Positions 8,271-16,738 of a stretch of 64,000 bases of DNA are shown in pieces (positions within the stretch are counted from its first letter, which is position 1; every line of letters starts with the position of its first letter). The stretch comes from CBDDFS01 sp965227255. GTDB taxonomy: Bacteria > Bacteroidota > Bacteroidia > Flavobacteriales_E > Vicingaceae. Under the pieces are notes generated by a model. It was not told the origin of the DNA, did not search any database, and saw only the letters and a program-made list of their open reading frames with translations. The stretch is from NCBI GenBank assembly GCA_965227255.1, contig CBDDFS010000002.1:372001-436000 (forward strand), read 5' to 3'. The position numbers and the translations under genes are program-made.

Positions 8271-9119
8271 TTAAGGAAATAATATAAGATTGTCGATTAG
8301 CCTAACCCCCTCGATATAACCGGCAATAAGCCCTATAACAGAGGTATGATCTCTTATGTTTTGAACCGATTCGAGACTGCTGGAATCGGCAATTTCGAAA
8401 TACTCGAGATCGCAGTCTTCATTATTCTTAAATGACTCCTTAACCATTGCTCTGATTTCTTCTAGGGGAATAGTAGAAATCATGTTTTTAGCTAAAAGAA
8501 GACTTTGTGAAAAGAGGACGGCCTTCTGTCTACCCTCTTCTGAAAGCAATAAATTCCTTGAACTCATGGCCAGTCCATTTTCTTCTCTTTTTGTCTCACA
8601 GCCAACGACTTCCACATCAAGTTCAAACTTTTCTGACAGCAACTTAATGACGGCAAATTGCTGGTAATCTTTCAGTCCGAAATAGGCCCTGTTGGGAGAA
8701 ACGATATCGAAGAGTTTTTTGACTACCGTGCAAACGCCTGCAAAATGACCGGGACGGAATTCACCTTCAAGGATATTTTCAATCGAACCAAGATGAATGA
8801 TTTTGGTATCCTCACCTTCAGGATACATTTCATGTGCACTTGGATGGAATAGCACATCGCAGTCAAGTGAGGCCAGTAATTTCACATCTCCTTCTTTGTC
8901 TCTGGGATAAGACTGAAGGTCTTCTTTCTTATTGAATTGGATTGGATTTACAAATATCGATGCAACCGTAATGTCGTTTTCTTCTACCGATCGCTCCACT
9001 AATGAGGCATGCCCTTGGTGAAGAGCCCCCATAGTAGGCACAAAACCTATGCTTTTTCCTTTCTCTTTGAGTTCAGACAGATGAGCTTTGAGATCGGAAA
9101 TCTTTTCGAAGACCAGCAA
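8271..9119 (-). CDS. panC: Pantothenate synthetase (pantoate--beta-alanine ligase)
   Basis: Joins pantoate and beta-alanine using ATP, consuming the product of the neighbouring panD. 282 residues. VPTMGALHQGHASL carries the HxGH motif (His34, His37), IFVNPIQF and YPRDKEGD follow, and LAMSSRN is the counterpart of the KMSKS loop. The start is TTG at 9119: it yields MLVFEKISDLKAHL, aligning with the usual PanC N-terminus, and no suitable ATG exists. It begins six bases after the stop of the acyl-CoA dehydrogenase gene, so it is probably cotranscribed with it. Confidence 0.96.
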   Translation of the reverse strand: MLVFEKISDLKAHLSELKEKGKSIGFVPTMGALHQGHASLVERSVEENDITVASIFVNPIQFNKKEDLQSYPRDKEGDVKLLASLDCDVLFHPSAHEMYPEGEDTKIIHLGSIENILEGEFRPGHFAGVCTVVKKLFDIVSPNRAYFGLKDYQQFAVIKLLSEKFELDVEVVGCETKREENGLAMSSRNLLLSEEGRQKAVLFSQSLLLAKNMISTIPLEEIRAMVKESFKNNEDCDLEYFEIADSSSLESVQNIRDHTSVIGLIAGYIEGVRLIDNLILFP

Positions 9120-9125
9120 GCCGGA

Positions 9126-10313
9126 TTATTTATCGTTTCGGAAAGCGCTTATTCCAGTCACATCCATTCCTGTGATCAACAAATGGATGTCGTGAGTTCC
9201 TTCGTAGGTTATTACAGACTCAAGATTCATCATGTGCCTCATGATCGGATATTCTCCTGTGATACCCATGGCTCCATGAATTTGTCTCGCTTCTCTTGCA
9301 ATCTGTAGCGCCATATTCACATTATTTCTCTTGGCCATAGAGATCTGTTGAGTCGTGGCGCGTCCTTCATCTTTCAGTACACCCAGTCTCCACGTTAACC
9401 ATTGAGCTTTGGTGATTTCTGTAATCATTTCGGCCAGTTTTTTCTGAATTAACTGATACGAAGCAATGGGTCGGTTGAATTGAATCCTTTCCTGAGAGTA
9501 TCGAAGTGCGCTGTCATAGCAGTCCAGAGCGGCACCAATTGCACCCCATGCAATTCCATAACGGGCAGAGTCAAGACAACCCAGCGGAGCGCCAAGTCCT
9601 GATTTTTCCGGAAGCAAGTTTTCTTTTGGAACCTTCACATTATCAAAAACAAGCTCTCCTGTTTCAGATGCTCTCAAAGACCATTTATCAGTAGTCTTCG
9701 GTGTAGTGAAACCTTCCATGCCCCTTTCAACGATCAGACCATGGATTCTGCCTTCTTCACTCTTGGCCCATACTACGGCAATATCTGCAATGGGCGAGTT
9801 AGTGATCCACATTTTCGCTCCATTCAGCAGGTAATGATCACCCATGTCCTTGAAATTTGTAACCATTCCCCCCGGGTTAGATCCATGATCAGGCTCAGTT
9901 AGCCCGAAGCAGCCAATCATTTCCCCTGAAGCAAGCTTTGGCAAAAATTTCTTTTTCTGATCCTCCGATCCATATTGCCAGATTGGATACATGACCAATG
10001 AACTTTGAACAGACGCGGCTGACCTCACTCCGGAGTCACACCTTTCCAGTTCCTGCATAATGAGTCCATAAGAGATCTGATCCAGACCAGGCCCTCCATA
10101 TTCTTGTGGGATGTAGGGGCCAAAGGCACCAACTTCGGCAAGTCCGCTTACGATTTGCTTTGGGAATTCGGCTCTCTGAGCGTAATCTTCTATAATAGGA
10201 GAAACGTCTTTTTTTATCCAGTCTCTAACTGTATCTCGGATCAACAGATGCTCTTCCGTAAGCATCTCGTCCAATTGAAAATAATCGTGTGCCTGATATC
10301 TGTCGCTTGCCAT
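9126..10313 (-). CDS. gcdH: Glutaryl-CoA dehydrogenase-type acyl-CoA dehydrogenase
   Basis: A 395-residue FAD enzyme that oxidises and decarboxylates glutaryl-CoA to crotonyl-CoA in lysine and tryptophan breakdown. Similarity to the human enzyme is strong and collinear: RSAASVQSSLVMYPI (including the arginine that contacts the substrate carboxylate), IGCFGLTEPDHGSNP, WITNSPIADI, RYGIAWG and YEGTHDIH with the catalytic base Glu371. An in-frame TTG lies 30 bases upstream, but the ATG at 10313 gives a normal start. It leads a run continuing into panC-panD. A perfect TAnnTTTG box lies 18 bases upstream. Other short-chain acyl-CoA substrates cannot be excluded, though the glutaryl-CoA type fits best. 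Confidence 0.92.
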   Translation of the reverse strand: MASDRYQAHDYFQLDEMLTEEHLLIRDTVRDWIKKDVSPIIEDYAQRAEFPKQIVSGLAEVGAFGPYIPQEYGGPGLDQISYGLIMQELERCDSGVRSAASVQSSLVMYPIWQYGSEDQKKKFLPKLASGEMIGCFGLTEPDHGSNPGGMVTNFKDMGDHYLLNGAKMWITNSPIADIAVVWAKSEEGRIHGLIVERGMEGFTTPKTTDKWSLRASETGELVFDNVKVPKENLLPEKSGLGAPLGCLDSARYGIAWGAIGAALDCYDSALRYSQERIQFNRPIASYQLIQKKLAEMITEITKAQWLTWRLGVLKDEGRATTQQISMAKRNNVNMALQIAREARQIHGAMGITGEYPIMRHMMNLESVITYEGTHDIHLLITGMDVTGISAFRNDK

Positions 10314-10331
10314 GATTGGGAATTTGGAAGG

Positions 10332-10339
10332 CAAAAGTA
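10332..10339 (-). promoter_or_regulatory. Candidate -7 promoter box for the gcdH-panCD run
   Basis: On the minus strand this reads TACTTTTG, all six fixed positions of TAnnTTTG, 18 bases before the ATG at 10313. No good TTG -33 is seen at standard spacing. It would drive the five-gene unit gcdH-panC-panD-flippase-rfaE2. Confidence 0.38.
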
Positions 10340-10468
10340 GCAATAAATGAAGCAGAGAAATTCATAATTGACAAATCATTAATCTTGGATTCTTAAGAGC
10401 ATGTCCAAGAATGTTATCTGAATTTGAAGCCATTAAAAAATTAACTTAGCGCAAAACCAAAATATCAT

Positions 10469-11266
10469 ATGAAAAGACTTTACAAATTTCTATTCGTTGC
10501 TCTTTCCGGAGCAGCAATTGTTTTCAGCACTTCCCAGGATGCAAGCACTTTCAGCTCTGGCGGACCTTTTGGTAATACGGGCTCTACAGGGGACGGCGCA
10601 AATAATACATGCGCTAAAGGCGGATGCCATGTAGGCACCCCAGATACAGGTCCCGGAACCGTGAGTCTTGACGTGTCCGATATCCCATCATCGGGGTATG
10701 CTCCTGGTGAAACGTACACTATAGGTGTGACCGTGGCCGAAAGTGGCAGAAACACATTTGGATTTCAGGTAACTGCAGAAAACAATGCAGGCAGCAAGCA
10801 GGGAACATACACCGCAGGGTCGGGCACAAAGATCATGAATAGCAACTGGATTACGCACAGTATGACAAACGGGACAGGTTCGTGGTCTTTTTCCTGGACA
10901 GCACCGAGCAGCACAGAAGACATAATATTTCATGCTGTAGGTAATGCAGCCAATTCTGATGGGAATGCAACTGGCGATAATATCTATACAGGTTCGGTCA
11001 GCGTGAGTCGCGATCCAATTGCAAGTGTGGATAATTTGGTATCAAGTCTTGGCCTAAAGATTTATAATTTGTACAATCAAAAGAGCATTGTATTTGAATT
11101 GGAACGTGACCTAAATTTTGTCATGTATAATATGAGTGGAAGCAAAGTGAGAGAATTCCACCTTGACAGAGGTCAGACCAATGTAGATTTTTCGACACTT
11201 AATAGCGGACAATACCTTATTACTGAGATTTCTACCGGATTCACGAAAAGAGTGGTTTTAAACTAG
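10469..11266 (+). CDS. Secreted choice-of-anchor V domain protein with type IX sorting tail
   Basis: 265 residues. A signal peptide (MKRLYKFLFVALSGAAIVFS) is followed at about 25-60 by a Gly/Ser/Thr-rich segment with TCAKGGCH. A Reeler-like beta sandwich with the phrases GYAPGETYTIGVTV, FGFQVTA and ATGDNIYTG then covers about 60-185; this is the choice-of-anchor V pattern seen in many Bacteroidota secreted proteins. The last 75 residues look like a type A type IX secretion sorting domain (FVMYNMSGSKV, LNSGQYLI, KRVVLN at the very end). Such proteins are exported across the outer membrane and cut or attached at the surface. CX4CH resembles a spaced haem motif, but relatives mostly carry CXXCH. 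Transcribed divergently from gcdH. Confidence 0.85.
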   Translation: MKRLYKFLFVALSGAAIVFSTSQDASTFSSGGPFGNTGSTGDGANNTCAKGGCHVGTPDTGPGTVSLDVSDIPSSGYAPGETYTIGVTVAESGRNTFGFQVTAENNAGSKQGTYTAGSGTKIMNSNWITHSMTNGTGSWSFSWTAPSSTEDIIFHAVGNAANSDGNATGDNIYTGSVSVSRDPIASVDNLVSSLGLKIYNLYNQKSIVFELERDLNFVMYNMSGSKVREFHLDRGQTNVDFSTLNSGQYLITEISTGFTKRVVLN

Positions 11267-11311
11267 AATAGGCACTTCAGGGTATGTGGTGCTGATTGAA
11301 TCAGAACCGAC

Positions 11312-12025
11312 ATGATCGATGGTCAAATTATGATAGCCGATGTGCTCATGGCTGACCGAATTGTATTCTGGCCATTTGCATTGACGTTAATATTGGTCAC
11401 GGCTTCCTTATATATAAGGGCTGTGAACATCACCAATTGGAATCTCTTATTTCGAAGTACAATAAGCAGCAGGGCCACGGCCCAGCTTATGAGGGAAGAA
11501 AAGGTAATGGAGAGCACCCTTGTGGGTATTCTGGTATTTATTTTCTTCCTTTCCATTTCTTTGTTTGTCTATAATCTCCAGGTTTACTCAGGCTTCCCAT
11601 TTCTTTTTTCAACCTACCCTTTCGTTTCCTATACGAGTGTAGTGCTGATACTTGCCGGAATTTATGTCGTCAAAGTCGGATTCCTCTATTTGATCCAATT
11701 GATATTTCAGCAAAGAGATCTGTTCAATGAATACATCATTATTTTGATGAACATAAATATTGTTACAGGCATATTTATGATTCCGCTTAACCTGGTTTTT
11801 CAATATGGCCTGTACTTTTCGAAATCTTATATATTGTTGATTTCCATAGCCCTGGCAGTCGTTTCTGTCCTATTAAGATATGTGCGCATATTCGAGTTGG
11901 GGCGTCGTTCAAAAATGAACTGGTACAATATAATTTTGTACCTTTGCACGCTCGAAATTTTGCCTGTCATCATAATTATGACGATAGTAATGAACATAGG
12001 AGTTAGTCTGAATTTCGGAATTTAA
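11312..12025 (+). CDS. DUF4271 family integral membrane protein
   Basis: 237 residues with about seven hydrophobic segments and no long soluble domain. It is typical of the DUF4271 family, recognised partly from its position: in Bacteroidota it regularly precedes a divergent uroporphyrinogen-III synthase, as here (24 bases to hemD). The basic patch after the first membrane segment (NLLFRSTISSRATAQLMREEK) and the segment NEYIIILMNINIVTGI are characteristic. The exact start is uncertain because ATGs also occur at residues 7 and 13. A 13-base palindrome (CTGATTGAATCAG, 11292-11304) lies eight bases upstream of the first ATG. Function is unknown. Confidence 0.82.
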   Translation: MIDGQIMIADVLMADRIVFWPFALTLILVTASLYIRAVNITNWNLLFRSTISSRATAQLMREEKVMESTLVGILVFIFFLSISLFVYNLQVYSGFPFLFSTYPFVSYTSVVLILAGIYVVKVGFLYLIQLIFQQRDLFNEYIIILMNINIVTGIFMIPLNLVFQYGLYFSKSYILLISIALAVVSVLLRYVRIFELGRRSKMNWYNIILYLCTLEILPVIIIMTIVMNIGVSLNFGI

Positions 12026-12049
12026 GTCCAAGCCAAAAAATCCAACAAC

Positions 12050-12796
12050 TTGAAAGTCAAGAGCATACTAGTATCTCAGCCAAAACCTGAAACGGAAAAG
12101 TCTCCGTACTTTGATCTTGCAAATAATTTAAAAGTCAAAATTGACTTCAGACCTTTCATTCATGTTGAAGGTGTCGATGCAAGGGAATTTAGGAAAACCA
12201 AGATCAACATTCTTGATCATAAGGCCGTAATCTTTACGAGTAGAAATGCCGTAGATCATTTTTTCAGAATTTGTGAAGAAATGAGAATTCCTGTACCGGA
12301 TTCTATGAAGTACTTCTGTATTTCAGAGTCAACGGCGTATTACCTTCAGAAATATGTTGTTTACAGAAAAAGAAAAATCTTTCACGGCAGACAAAGTTTT
12401 GGCGATTTGATGGATGTGATCAAAAAGCATTCAGGAGAGAAGTTTCTTCTGCCATGTTCTGATATCCACAAGCAGGATATTCCAAACATGCTGGAAGAGA
12501 ATGGAATTGAATATTCTAAAGCAGTTCTGTATAGAACGGTTTGTAGTGATCTTTCTGACTTGAAGAATGTTAATTACGATGTGCTTGTTTTCTTCAGCCC
12601 TTCTGGAATTAAGTCGCTTTTCCAAAACTTTCCAGAGTTTGAACAGAACAGCACGAAGATTGCTGTTTTTGGTCCAACCACGGCTAAGGCTGCTGAGGAT
12701 GCACAATTGAGAATAGACATTGCGGCCCCGATGCCAGAAGCACCTTCGATGACAATGGCACTTGAGAGCTATATAAAGAAGGCCAACAAGAAATAA
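12050..12796 (+). CDS. hemD: Uroporphyrinogen-III synthase, divergent Bacteroidota type
   Basis: 248 residues, two alternating alpha/beta lobes, expected to cyclise hydroxymethylbilane to uroporphyrinogen III in haem synthesis. VIFTSRNAVDHFF and FFSPSGIKSLF are the paired lobe motifs that define the family, with the terminal IAVFGPTTAKAAED loop. The start is TTG at 12050: it gives MKVKSILVSQPKPETEKSPY, the conserved N-terminus of Bacteroidota homologues, and there is no upstream ATG. Other haem genes are not present in the window. The gene ends just before a strong intrinsic terminator. Catalytic residues in this family are poorly conserved, so function rests on family resemblance. Confidence 0.87.
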   Translation: MKVKSILVSQPKPETEKSPYFDLANNLKVKIDFRPFIHVEGVDAREFRKTKINILDHKAVIFTSRNAVDHFFRICEEMRIPVPDSMKYFCISESTAYYLQKYVVYRKRKIFHGRQSFGDLMDVIKKHSGEKFLLPCSDIHKQDIPNMLEENGIEYSKAVLYRTVCSDLSDLKNVNYDVLVFFSPSGIKSLFQNFPEFEQNSTKIAVFGPTTAKAAEDAQLRIDIAAPMPEAPSMTMALESYIKKANKK

Positions 12797-12819
12797 TTTC
12801 AAACAAGAATATTGAATGA

Positions 12820-12847
12820 GGGCAAACTTTTTGGTTTGCCCTTTTTT
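12820..12847 (+). terminator. Intrinsic terminator after hemD
   Basis: A perfect 8-bp stem, GGGCAAAC (12820-12827) pairing with GTTTGCCC (12834-12841), with a 6-base loop and six T residues immediately after. It lies 23 bases past the hemD stop and is the clearest rho-independent terminator in the window. Confidence 0.88.
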
Positions 12848-12851
12848 GTTT

Positions 12852-12859
12852 TACATTTC
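12852..12859 (+). promoter_or_regulatory. Possible promoter for rnpA
   Basis: TACATTTC matches TAnnTTTG at all but the last base. A TTG at 12831-12833, inside the terminator hairpin, is 18 bases upstream, a fitting -33 spacing. The box ends five bases before the rnpA ATG. Weak but placed where a promoter is needed after the terminator. Confidence 0.28.
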
Positions 12860-12864
12860 GGAAT

Positions 12865-13257
12865 ATGTCTGACAAGGGCCTCAGTAAGAAGGAACGTTTG
12901 AGCAGCAAGAAAGACATCGCCAATCTCTTTAAATCAGGCAAGAGCTCAAGTCGTGAATTCATCGTTATGAAATATCAGGATGTAGAATATCCTTCTGAGT
13001 ATCCCGTGATGGTGGCATTTTCTGTTTCAAAAAAGCGATTTAAAAGAGCGGTAGACCGAAACCTTTTGAAGAGAAGAATGAGAGAGGCATATCGTCTGAA
13101 CAAATCTTCTTTGATAGACTATTGCAAGATCAACAATAAAGCTTACCACATCATGTTTATATATAGCAAGGATGAAGTACTTTCCTTTGCCGATATAGAA
13201 AACAAAATAGTCTTACTTTTGAAAGGGCTTTCTCCAGCCAATGAAACACATACTTAA
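12865..13257 (+). CDS. rnpA: Ribonuclease P protein component
   Basis: A 130-residue basic protein that assists the RNase P RNA in maturing tRNA 5' ends. The RNR signature region is clear (RAVDRNLLKRRMREAYR, about 61-77), preceded by SKKERLSSKKDIANLF and the beta strand VMVAFSVSKKRFK. The gene overlaps yidD by 17 bases, the common rnpA-yidD arrangement, but rpmH (often upstream) is absent here. It starts directly after the hemD terminator. Confidence 0.95.
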   Translation: MSDKGLSKKERLSSKKDIANLFKSGKSSSREFIVMKYQDVEYPSEYPVMVAFSVSKKRFKRAVDRNLLKRRMREAYRLNKSSLIDYCKINNKAYHIMFIYSKDEVLSFADIENKIVLLLKGLSPANETHT

Positions 13258-13462
13258 GAAATTCTTTACTTTTCTTATCAGAATATATCAGGTAGCCATT
13301 TCGCCATATCTTGGGGAAAATTGCAGGTATACACCAACGTGTTCCCAATATGCAATTGAGGCCCTCGATAAGCACGGTCCATTTAAGGGCTCGTGGCTGT
13401 CAATGAAAAGAATATTATCATGTGGCCCTTGGGGAGGCCATGGATATGACCCAGTACCATAG
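13241..13462 (+). CDS. yidD: Membrane protein insertion efficiency factor YidD
   Basis: A 73-residue YidD family protein. The conserved core YQVAISPYLGENCRYTPTCS, then YAIEALDKHG and ILSCGPWGGHGYDPVP at the C-terminus, is unmistakable. An N-terminal amphipathic segment (KKFFTFLIRIYQ) associates with the inner membrane. It supports membrane protein insertion by YidC. It overlaps rnpA by 17 bases in another frame and ends four bases before the next gene. Confidence 0.95.
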   Translation: MKHILKKFFTFLIRIYQVAISPYLGENCRYTPTCSQYAIEALDKHGPFKGSWLSMKRILSCGPWGGHGYDPVP

Positions 13463-13466
13463 AATT

Positions 13467-15140
13467 ATGAAAAAGAAACTAAAAATCGGACTTATCTCAT
13501 CAGCATTTCTGATCCTTTCTGGATTGTTTATTCAGGCTAGCGATGAGTATTTTGAAATGTCTAAGAACCTCGACATTTTCGCCTCTCTTTACAGAGAAAT
13601 AAATACGAATTACGTCGACGAAACTAAACCCGGCAAATTGATGAAAGTAGGCATTGATGCGATGCTAAAGTCACTAGACCCCTACACCAATTATATACCG
13701 GAGTCTCAGATCGAGGATTTCCGATTTATGACCACGGGTCAGTACGGAGGAATCGGGGCATTAATTCAGAAAAGAGACGATTACATTGTCATATCAGAAA
13801 CCTATGACGGTTTTCCGGCACAGAAATCAGGATTGCTCATAGGAGATAAGATTATTGAAATTGACGGCAATGATATCAAGGGAATGAAGACCTCAGAGAT
13901 CAGCCAGTTCCTGAAAGGACAACCGGGCTCTGTTGTTAAGGTAAAGCTTGAAAGAGGAGTCCAGGATGATATCGAGGAAATGGTTTTCGAGATTTCAAGG
14001 GAAGAGATCAAGATTAAAAATGTACCGTATTACGGAGAAATTGAAGAGGGTGTAGGTTATATTAAACTTACCGGTTTCACACAAACAGCTTCATCTGAAT
14101 TTGGGTCAGCCCTGAAAGAACTCAAAACGGAAAATGAAATACAGTCGCTCATTGTGGACCTGAGAGGAAATGGTGGCGGACTCCTTAGAGAATCAGTCAA
14201 CATTGTGAACTTCTTTGTAAAAAGAGGAACGGAGGTAGTAAAAACAAAAGGTAAGTTGAAAGAATGGGAACAGGTATATCGCGCCCTTAACAATCCTATT
14301 GACACAGAGATTCCGGTGGTTGTTCTTGTAGACGAAAATTCGGCTTCCGCATCGGAAATTGTTTCTGGCGGACTCCAGGATCTTGATCGTGCTGTAATTA
14401 TTGGCAAAGAGACCTTTGGAAAAGGACTTGTTCAGCAAACGGTAGATCTTAGTTATAACTCAAAATTAAAGGTTACTGTTGCCAAATATTACACGCCTAG
14501 TGGAAGGTGTATTCAACGCCTGGATTATTCCGACAGAAATGCCAATGGCGCAGCTCAGGAAATACCGGACTCATTGATTAACGAATTCAAATCTCTTGTT
14601 CATGGCCGTCCACTTTTCGATGGTAAAGGAATTAAACCGGATATTGAAATTGAGGACAGGTTATTAAGTAATATTTCCATCGGACTAATAAACGATCTGT
14701 ATTATTTTGATTATGCTACCAAGTATAGATTGGAGAATGATAAAATTGGAGAACTCGAAGCTTACAGAGTATCAGATTCTGATATGATGGCGTTCAAAGA
14801 ATTCGTAGACAATCAGAATTTTCATTATTCTACAGCCGCTGAGAAATTACTTGAGGAGTTGAAAGAATCTACAATTGAAGAGCATTATTACCAGGCCATA
14901 GAGGAAGAATATCATGAATTGAATCACAAACTTCTTGAAGTAAAGAATAATGATTTTAACAAGCATCAGGAAGAGATTGCTGATCTTCTTTCTTCTGAAA
15001 TTGTGTTGAGGTATTACAATCAGAAAGGGGAATTGATTCATTCCCTCAAGAATGATGAATATGTGGATCGTGCCGTTGAAGTTCTTAAAGATGAAGCGAT
15101 GTATGCTTCCATTCTTCAGGGCACCTACAAGTCTGAGTAG
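13467..15140 (+). CDS. S41 family carboxy-terminal processing protease
   Basis: 557 residues. It starts at the ATG at 13467, which gives a clean signal anchor (MKKKLKIGLISSAFLILSGL); the open frame upstream overlaps yidD and is not used. Order: signal peptide, N-terminal helical part (LDPYTNYIPE), PDZ domain at about 85-165 (GLLIGDKIIEIDG), then the protease core. The Ser-Lys dyad is visible: Ser294 in NSASASEIVSGG and Lys319 in TFGKGLVQQ. A 150-residue charged helical C-terminal extension follows, with a weak repeated EEY/YHE pattern. It acts in the periplasm on C-termini of envelope proteins. It sits between yidD and the O-antigen ligase with 4- and 5-base gaps. Confidence 0.93.
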   Translation: MKKKLKIGLISSAFLILSGLFIQASDEYFEMSKNLDIFASLYREINTNYVDETKPGKLMKVGIDAMLKSLDPYTNYIPESQIEDFRFMTTGQYGGIGALIQKRDDYIVISETYDGFPAQKSGLLIGDKIIEIDGNDIKGMKTSEISQFLKGQPGSVVKVKLERGVQDDIEEMVFEISREEIKIKNVPYYGEIEEGVGYIKLTGFTQTASSEFGSALKELKTENEIQSLIVDLRGNGGGLLRESVNIVNFFVKRGTEVVKTKGKLKEWEQVYRALNNPIDTEIPVVVLVDENSASASEIVSGGLQDLDRAVIIGKETFGKGLVQQTVDLSYNSKLKVTVAKYYTPSGRCIQRLDYSDRNANGAAQEIPDSLINEFKSLVHGRPLFDGKGIKPDIEIEDRLLSNISIGLINDLYYFDYATKYRLENDKIGELEAYRVSDSDMMAFKEFVDNQNFHYSTAAEKLLEELKESTIEEHYYQAIEEEYHELNHKLLEVKNNDFNKHQEEIADLLSSEIVLRYYNQKGELIHSLKNDEYVDRAVEVLKDEAMYASILQGTYKSE

Positions 15141-15145
15141 ATAAG

Positions 15146-16738
15146 GTGTTTCAAGGTCTTAAGTCAGGTCACGCATTTCTTAAAGAGAAGCAGGTATTTC
15201 TCTATATATACTATTTATCAGTTGCCGCTATACTGATAGGATTCATTTATTCCAGGGCCCTACTGAGCATTGGTCAGATTGCCCTGGCGGCCAATTTTTT
15301 GCTTGAAGGAGATCTGATCACAAAAGCGAAAAGGCTGGGCTCAAATAAAATGGCCCTTCTGTTCTGGGGTATTTATTTCCTGCATGTTTTTTTCTTGCTA
15401 AACACCACTGATTTCTCTTATGCGATGAAGGACCTTCGGGTTAAAATGCCCCTATTGCTTTTTCCTGTTGTTATGTCGTGTGCAGATATATTCGATCGAA
15501 GGGCTTTCAGAATCACTCTGTTTTTATTTATTGCCGTAATTCTTTCCTACACCCTGGTCATTGCGAGCCGCGTTTTCTTCAGTCCTGACGGCGTAACTGA
15601 TTTCAGGGATGCGAGCATTTTCATATCACATATTCGCCTCAGTTTGATGATATGCTTATGCATGGCCATTTGCATTTATTATTCTTTCAAACTTGAAAGA
15701 AAGTATGCAATTCTGCTTATTCTACTTTGCGTCTACTTCGAGATATTCATGTGGAAGCTGACTTATTTCACCGGAATTGGAATCTCAGCTTTTCTTTTCA
15801 TGATGATGTTTTTCTGGTATTTGAGGAAAAGCAGCCTGAAGAGAAACTTCAAATTTCTAATCCTCGGAGTCATTATAATCGGCATAGGTTCGGTGTCGGG
15901 TTATCTGATCAATGCTACTCTCGACTATTACAAAAACTCTGATGAGAGGGAAAGTGTCAATTTGAAGCGTTCAGATAGTGGAGCATATTATGTGCAATGG
16001 CACAAAATCCATAATAACTATGCCCGGGAAAATGGCCATTTAGTTTTTCAAAATATCTGCTCTCAAGAATTGGAAGCTTCATGGAATGCAATTAGTGAAC
16101 ACAAAGTAGATTACAGTGATGAAGACCGCACGGATATAGAGGATATTTTGCTTCGATTTCTTGCTTCCAAAGGATTGCCCAAGAATGCTGAATCCGTATA
16201 TTCTTTGTCCAGGAAAGAGATCAAAGCCATTGAGGAGGGAATTACCAACGTTCGATATATGGGTAAGCCGGCTCTTTATATTAGGATCAATGAATTGTTG
16301 TGGCAATATGATGTTGTGATGATAGGAGGAAATATCAACGGACATTCACTTGGCATGAGGATTGAATTCTGGAAAACGGGATGGAAGATTTTTAGAGACA
16401 ATTTTTGGTTCGGAACTGGAACGGGAGATATTGAACAAGCTTTCCAGGAGCAATATGTAAAGGACAACTCCATTTTACGACCAGAGTGGAGATTTCGGAG
16501 TCATAATCAATATATCTCCTTTGGTGCCGCCTTTGGTGTGTTTGGATTATTATACTTTCTTATTGCAGTGTTTTCCCCTTTACCTCTCAAGAGAAAAGAC
16601 TTCCTTTATATGAGCTTCTCACTCATATTCATTTTATCAATGATTACAGAAGACACCTTGGAAACACAGATCGGTGTTACGTTCTATGCATTTTTTAACG
16701 GCCTGCTCTTCTTTCAAAATCGGGAACTGAAGGACTGA
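15146..16738 (+). CDS. O-antigen ligase/polymerase family (Wzy_C) membrane protein
   Basis: 530 residues with about ten to twelve hydrophobic segments. The Wzy_C-type segment near residues 400-455 carries RIEFWKTGWKIF, FGTGTGDIEQAF and RSHNQYISFGAAFG, the pattern of O-antigen ligases and polymerases that act on the periplasmic side. Between about 260 and 400 lies a large soluble loop, expected in the periplasm. The start is GTG at 15146, five bases after the protease stop; the next in-frame ATG would remove the first membrane segments. It overlaps the convergent glycosyltransferase by 25 bases. Ligase and polymerase roles cannot be separated from sequence alone. Confidence 0.85.
   Translation: MFQGLKSGHAFLKEKQVFLYIYYLSVAAILIGFIYSRALLSIGQIALAANFLLEGDLITKAKRLGSNKMALLFWGIYFLHVFFLLNTTDFSYAMKDLRVKMPLLLFPVVMSCADIFDRRAFRITLFLFIAVILSYTLVIASRVFFSPDGVTDFRDASIFISHIRLSLMICLCMAICIYYSFKLERKYAILLILLCVYFEIFMWKLTYFTGIGISAFLFMMMFFWYLRKSSLKRNFKFLILGVIIIGIGSVSGYLINATLDYYKNSDERESVNLKRSDSGAYYVQWHKIHNNYARENGHLVFQNICSQELEASWNAISEHKVDYSDEDRTDIEDILLRFLASKGLPKNAESVYSLSRKEIKAIEEGITNVRYMGKPALYIRINELLWQYDVVMIGGNINGHSLGMRIEFWKTGWKIFRDNFWFGTGTGDIEQAFQEQYVKDNSILRPEWRFRSHNQYISFGAAFGVFGLLYFLIAVFSPLPLKRKDFLYMSFSLIFILSMITEDTLETQIGVTFYAFFNGLLFFQNRELKD

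Noticed and set aside
10442..10449. TAACTTAG as a recurrent promoter variant (also near 20250 and 24223)
   Set aside because: It differs from TAnnTTTG at one key base, lacks a -33 at the right spacing each time, and one occurrence lies in a short symmetric GGCTAAGTTAGC.
12431..12962. Minus-strand open frames across hemD and rnpA
   Set aside because: They are shadows of clearly conserved plus-strand genes and run through the terminator hairpin.
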